DNA of 16,521 bases from an uncultured Lachnospiraceae bacterium (GTDB taxonomy: Bacteria > Bacillota > Clostridia > Lachnospirales > Lachnospiraceae): the NCBI GenBank assembly GCA_902783445.1, contig CACZQX010000273.1, positions 1 to 16,521 of the forward strand. The letters run 5' to 3'. Position numbers and translations under genes: made by a program. Every line of letters begins with the position of its first letter. The stretch's first letter is position 1. Below, in pieces: positions 14,017-16,521 of this stretch. The notes below the pieces were generated by a model. That model did no database searches and was not told where the DNA came from. It saw nothing but the letters and a program-made list of their open reading frames with translations.

Positions 14017-15921
14017 ATGAATAAGAGACATTTAGACAATCAAATATCGGGAATCAATGTCTGGCTTAGACAAAGGAAGTTTAGGGTTAAACAGTCTCTT
14101 GGTGTTTCCGAAAGACAAATTGATTTAACTAAGAGAGTTATGAAAGTAAGGGAAAAAATAGCGGAAATTCCTAATGATAAAACAATCTTGGTGTTTACAG
14201 ATAAAGTACATGCATATCATATGCTTAAGTACGCAAATCTTGGTAGCAAAAAAATAAAGGGCTTTTTGGATATAAATAACAATGATTATATATTTGATGA
14301 TTCTTCTGATGAAATGAAACAATATGATGTTCTGTATATGTCTGAAGAAACATTTAAAGACGTTGATATTATCCTTGGTAGCTATATGAAGGGTAAACCC
14401 GTGCTTGAAGATGAAATACGAAAAATGGGTTTTAAAGGGGAATTTGCGTCTATATATGATGAGAACGACAACGTTGCAATGTTTTGTGTGCCCGGAGTGG
14501 TCGATGACTCGGAAAATGTTTCGGATGTTGCAAAGCAAGTTGTTGGTATGATCAATCCAATGGCGCCTAAGTTTTGCTTTGAAATGGTTGAGCGCATAAA
14601 TGCGGTAAATGAAAAATTAAAACAGTGCGATGAGGGCACAACTCTGGTTTACTGTGTCGGCGGACATACCAATATGCTTTTTGATATGACGGATATGAAA
14701 TACAAAAATGTGGTGGGCTTTGTGGATAAAAACGCTCGTGTTTATGCCGGATTTGAAGTGAAAGCACCAAGCAAGGAGCTTTTCGAAACGGTTGACCATA
14801 TTGTTATTTCGTCTTTTTATTTTCAGGAGGAAGTAGCGGCATATTTGACTGAAATGGGATTTAAAGAAAAAATTGTTTGCCTATATGACAATTCGGATAT
14901 GGTACCGTTTTATGAATTGCCTAATTTATATGCGCCGGATTTAAACCTAAAAGGAACGGAAAGCTTAGATCTTTTAAAGTTTGGCCAGAGTAAATATGGC
15001 ATCAACTTCGCAGATGTTAGCCAAGAGCTTGAGGAGAAATGCGGAAATTTAACAAAAACTTCAAACTATTTTGTGACATATAACTTGTTAGATGATACAA
15101 GCATAGAAGACGTCACACTTCGAAAAAAAAGTGAAAGTGCAGTAATAAGAGAAAAAAACTATAAGGAAGCAAATGAGAAAACAGCAATTATAGTACAGGG
15201 ACCTATTATCTATAAGGGAGATTTTACTTATACCACGTTAAAAATGTATAAGTTAATATTCCCCGATGCCACAATAATCTTATCGACATGGAAATCAGAA
15301 GAGCAAAATGAAGGATTTGAACGTTTTAAAAAGCTGGGAATAGATATTGTACTAAGTGACACGCCGAAGATGAAAGGCGTACTTAACCTTAACTTTCAAT
15401 TAATATCTACAAATGCGGGGCTTAGAAGAGCAAAAGAATTGGGCTTGGAATATGCACTTAAGACAAGAACGGACTTTAGGATTTATGCGGAAGATGCTAT
15501 ATCATATGTAAATAATCTTACAAGAAGATTTCCGTCAAAAACTTCGGCAAAAGCGAGAATAACGGTTCTTCCGCCGATTGCGGATGTTCCTTATTACATT
15601 CCGGATTTCATTTTCTACGGAACAGTGGATGATTTATTGGGAATGTGGACAGATGAAACACTGTTTCCAAACGAGTCGATAAATGAAAACCCGGAGATGA
15701 AGTTAATCAGCAGATACCTGAAAAAGTTAGATTGTTATATTGAAAATCCAATGGAAGATATTTCAAAGTACATGGATTTAATCAGCAAGGTTTTTATAGT
15801 AGTTGATGAATCGGCATATAAATTTGTTTGGGACAAATATACATATGAGGGAAGCGTTAAATACGTTGAAAGAGAAAATCGTTTTAATGCAACAGATTGG
15901 TTTAACAGGCAGGATTTTTAA
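14017..15921 (+). CDS. WavE-family glycosyltransferase with two N-terminal Rossmann-like modules
   Basis: 634 residues. The C-terminal part from about 388 (KTAIIVQGPI, then FPDATIILSTWKSEE, near 420) matches the WavE lipopolysaccharide-synthesis family. The later KTRTDFRIY holds the TRTD segment used as the metal/donor motif in this family. Ahead of it are two modules of about 95 residues: one from 53 (KTILVFTDKVHAYHML) and one from 208 (TTLVYCVGGHTNMLF, then VVGFVDKNARVYAGFEV). Both keep the strand-helix order of the Rossmann-like module but have lost a clear GxGxxG. The protein is therefore about twice the length of the bare WavE domain. It begins three bases after the preceding stop and is followed 16 bases later by rfbF. 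It is probably a cytoplasmic transferase of the surface polysaccharide; in a Gram-positive the WavE name refers only to homology. Confidence 0.8.
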   Translation: MNKRHLDNQISGINVWLRQRKFRVKQSLGVSERQIDLTKRVMKVREKIAEIPNDKTILVFTDKVHAYHMLKYANLGSKKIKGFLDINNNDYIFDDSSDEMKQYDVLYMSEETFKDVDIILGSYMKGKPVLEDEIRKMGFKGEFASIYDENDNVAMFCVPGVVDDSENVSDVAKQVVGMINPMAPKFCFEMVERINAVNEKLKQCDEGTTLVYCVGGHTNMLFDMTDMKYKNVVGFVDKNARVYAGFEVKAPSKELFETVDHIVISSFYFQEEVAAYLTEMGFKEKIVCLYDNSDMVPFYELPNLYAPDLNLKGTESLDLLKFGQSKYGINFADVSQELEEKCGNLTKTSNYFVTYNLLDDTSIEDVTLRKKSESAVIREKNYKEANEKTAIIVQGPIIYKGDFTYTTLKMYKLIFPDATIILSTWKSEEQNEGFERFKKLGIDIVLSDTPKMKGVLNLNFQLISTNAGLRRAKELGLEYALKTRTDFRIYAEDAISYVNNLTRRFPSKTSAKARITVLPPIADVPYYIPDFIFYGTVDDLLGMWTDETLFPNESINENPEMKLISRYLKKLDCYIENPMEDISKYMDLISKVFIVVDESAYKFVWDKYTYEGSVKYVERENRFNATDWFNRQDF

Positions 15922-15937
15922 ATCGTTGAGGTAGAAT

Positions 15938-16521
15938 ATGAAAGTAGTAATTTTAGCCGGAGGCTACGGCACAAGAATATCGGAAGAATCACAATTTAAA
16001 CCAAAACCAATGCTTGAAATAGGAGAAATGCCGATTTTATGGCACATAATGAAAACCTATTCTCATTATGGCTTTAACGAATTTATCATATGTGCGGGCT
16101 ATAAGCAGCATGTGATAAAAGAATGGTTTGCAGATTATTTCCTTCACACATCGGATATTACCTTTGACTTTACAAAAGGTAACGAAATGATTGTGCACAA
16201 TCAAAAGGCGGAAGCATGGAAGGTAACTGTGGTTGACACAGGATTGGATACCATGACCGGCGGCCGTATCAAGCGAGTTCGTAAATACATTGGGGATGAG
16301 CCTTTTATGCTGACTTATGGTGATGCAGTTGGTGATATTGATGTGCCGAGTCTTTTGGAATTTCATAAAAAGCACGGTAAAATCGGAACAATATCCGTGT
16401 ACAACTTCGGACAAAATAAAGGTGTTTTAGACGTTGCTGAGGATGGCATGGTAAATGCATTTAGGGAAAAATCAGATTTAGATGGAGATCTTATAAATAT
16501 TGGATTTATGGTGATGAATCC
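15938..16521 (+). CDS. rfbF: Glucose-1-phosphate cytidylyltransferase, N-terminal part
   Basis: The reading frame from ATG 15938 runs off the end of the window, giving 194 codons of an expected 255-260. It begins MKVVILAGGYGTRISEES and continues FKPKPMLEIGEMPILWHIMK, the exact signature of RfbF. This enzyme joins CTP and glucose-1-phosphate to give CDP-glucose, the entry point to CDP-3,6-dideoxyhexoses (abequose, paratose, tyvelose, ascarylose). The later DTGLDTMTGGRIKRV and TYGDAVGDID segments, with the catalytic Asp, also fit the family. GAGGTAG just before the ATG is the ribosome site. CDP-glucose 4,6-dehydratase (rfbG) and RfbH-like genes would be expected next. Confidence 0.9.
   Translation, partial: MKVVILAGGYGTRISEESQFKPKPMLEIGEMPILWHIMKTYSHYGFNEFIICAGYKQHVIKEWFADYFLHTSDITFDFTKGNEMIVHNQKAEAWKVTVVDTGLDTMTGGRIKRVRKYIGDEPFMLTYGDAVGDIDVPSLLEFHKKHGKIGTISVYNFGQNKGVLDVAEDGMVNAFREKSDLDGDLINIGFMVMN

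Noticed and set aside
1..16521. Insertion sequence, phage genes, tRNA or rRNA
   Set aside because: No transposase, integrase or structural phage motif, and no tRNA-like cloverleaf or rRNA segment, was recognised on either strand.

Overview
The window looks like part of a chromosome of an anaerobic Bacillota, most likely a clostridium of the Lachnospiraceae type. This is inferred from the AT-rich coding with strong AGGAGG-type ribosome binding sites, compact intrinsic terminators, a Cys-type formate dehydrogenase paired with a NuoF/GltD-like diaphorase, and a DUF4143 ATPase. No species can be named from the sequence alone. All supported genes are on the + strand.

Layout. (1) 1-305: the 3' end of an MGMT-family DNA repair gene, visibly richer in GC than the rest, overlapped by a short decayed 5' end of a paralogue of the acyltransferase at 6502. 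(2) 334-4763: a two-gene redox operon with a 1-nt overlap. It encodes an FAD/NAD(P)-dependent oxidoreductase with a NuoF-like iron-sulfur start, and a molybdopterin formate dehydrogenase catalytic subunit with a ferredoxin-like N-terminus. A strong terminator ends it. (3) 4847-6359: a self-contained unit of five direct repeats with an exact 23-bp period, a good sigma-A promoter interlocked with the last repeats, a DUF4143-type AAA ATPase, and a terminator resembling the one upstream. (4) 6440-7452: a monocistronic acyltransferase with its own promoter and terminator. (5) 7556 to the window end: a long surface-glycan operon from a near-consensus promoter (TTGAAA-17-TATAAT) with a hairpin leader. 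In order it holds a HAD phosphatase, a nucleotidyltransferase-like protein, a GDPD-like protein, a cupin, a second (canonical) nucleotidyltransferase, a radical SAM multidomain protein, a glycosyltransferase, a WavE-type glycosyltransferase, and the start of a glucose-1-phosphate cytidylyltransferase. The window cuts the last gene.

How it fits together. Region 5 probably makes and transfers unusual residues for a capsule or other surface polysaccharide. RfbF points to CDP-glucose-derived (often 3,6-dideoxy) sugars. The nucleotidyltransferase/HAD/GDPD-like/cupin set suggests an activated small phosphate-linked substituent, but the substrate cannot be read from sequence. The WavE and GT-A-like proteins would be the transferases.

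Two things stand out. First, a roughly 90-residue Rossmann-like module recurs at least five times in four proteins of different catalytic type (acyltransferase, radical SAM protein, glycosyltransferase, WavE protein), plus once as a truncated remnant at 228-305. Second, the exact 23-bp iteron-like array in front of the ATPase gene looks like a dedicated operator. Neither is explained by ordinary annotation.
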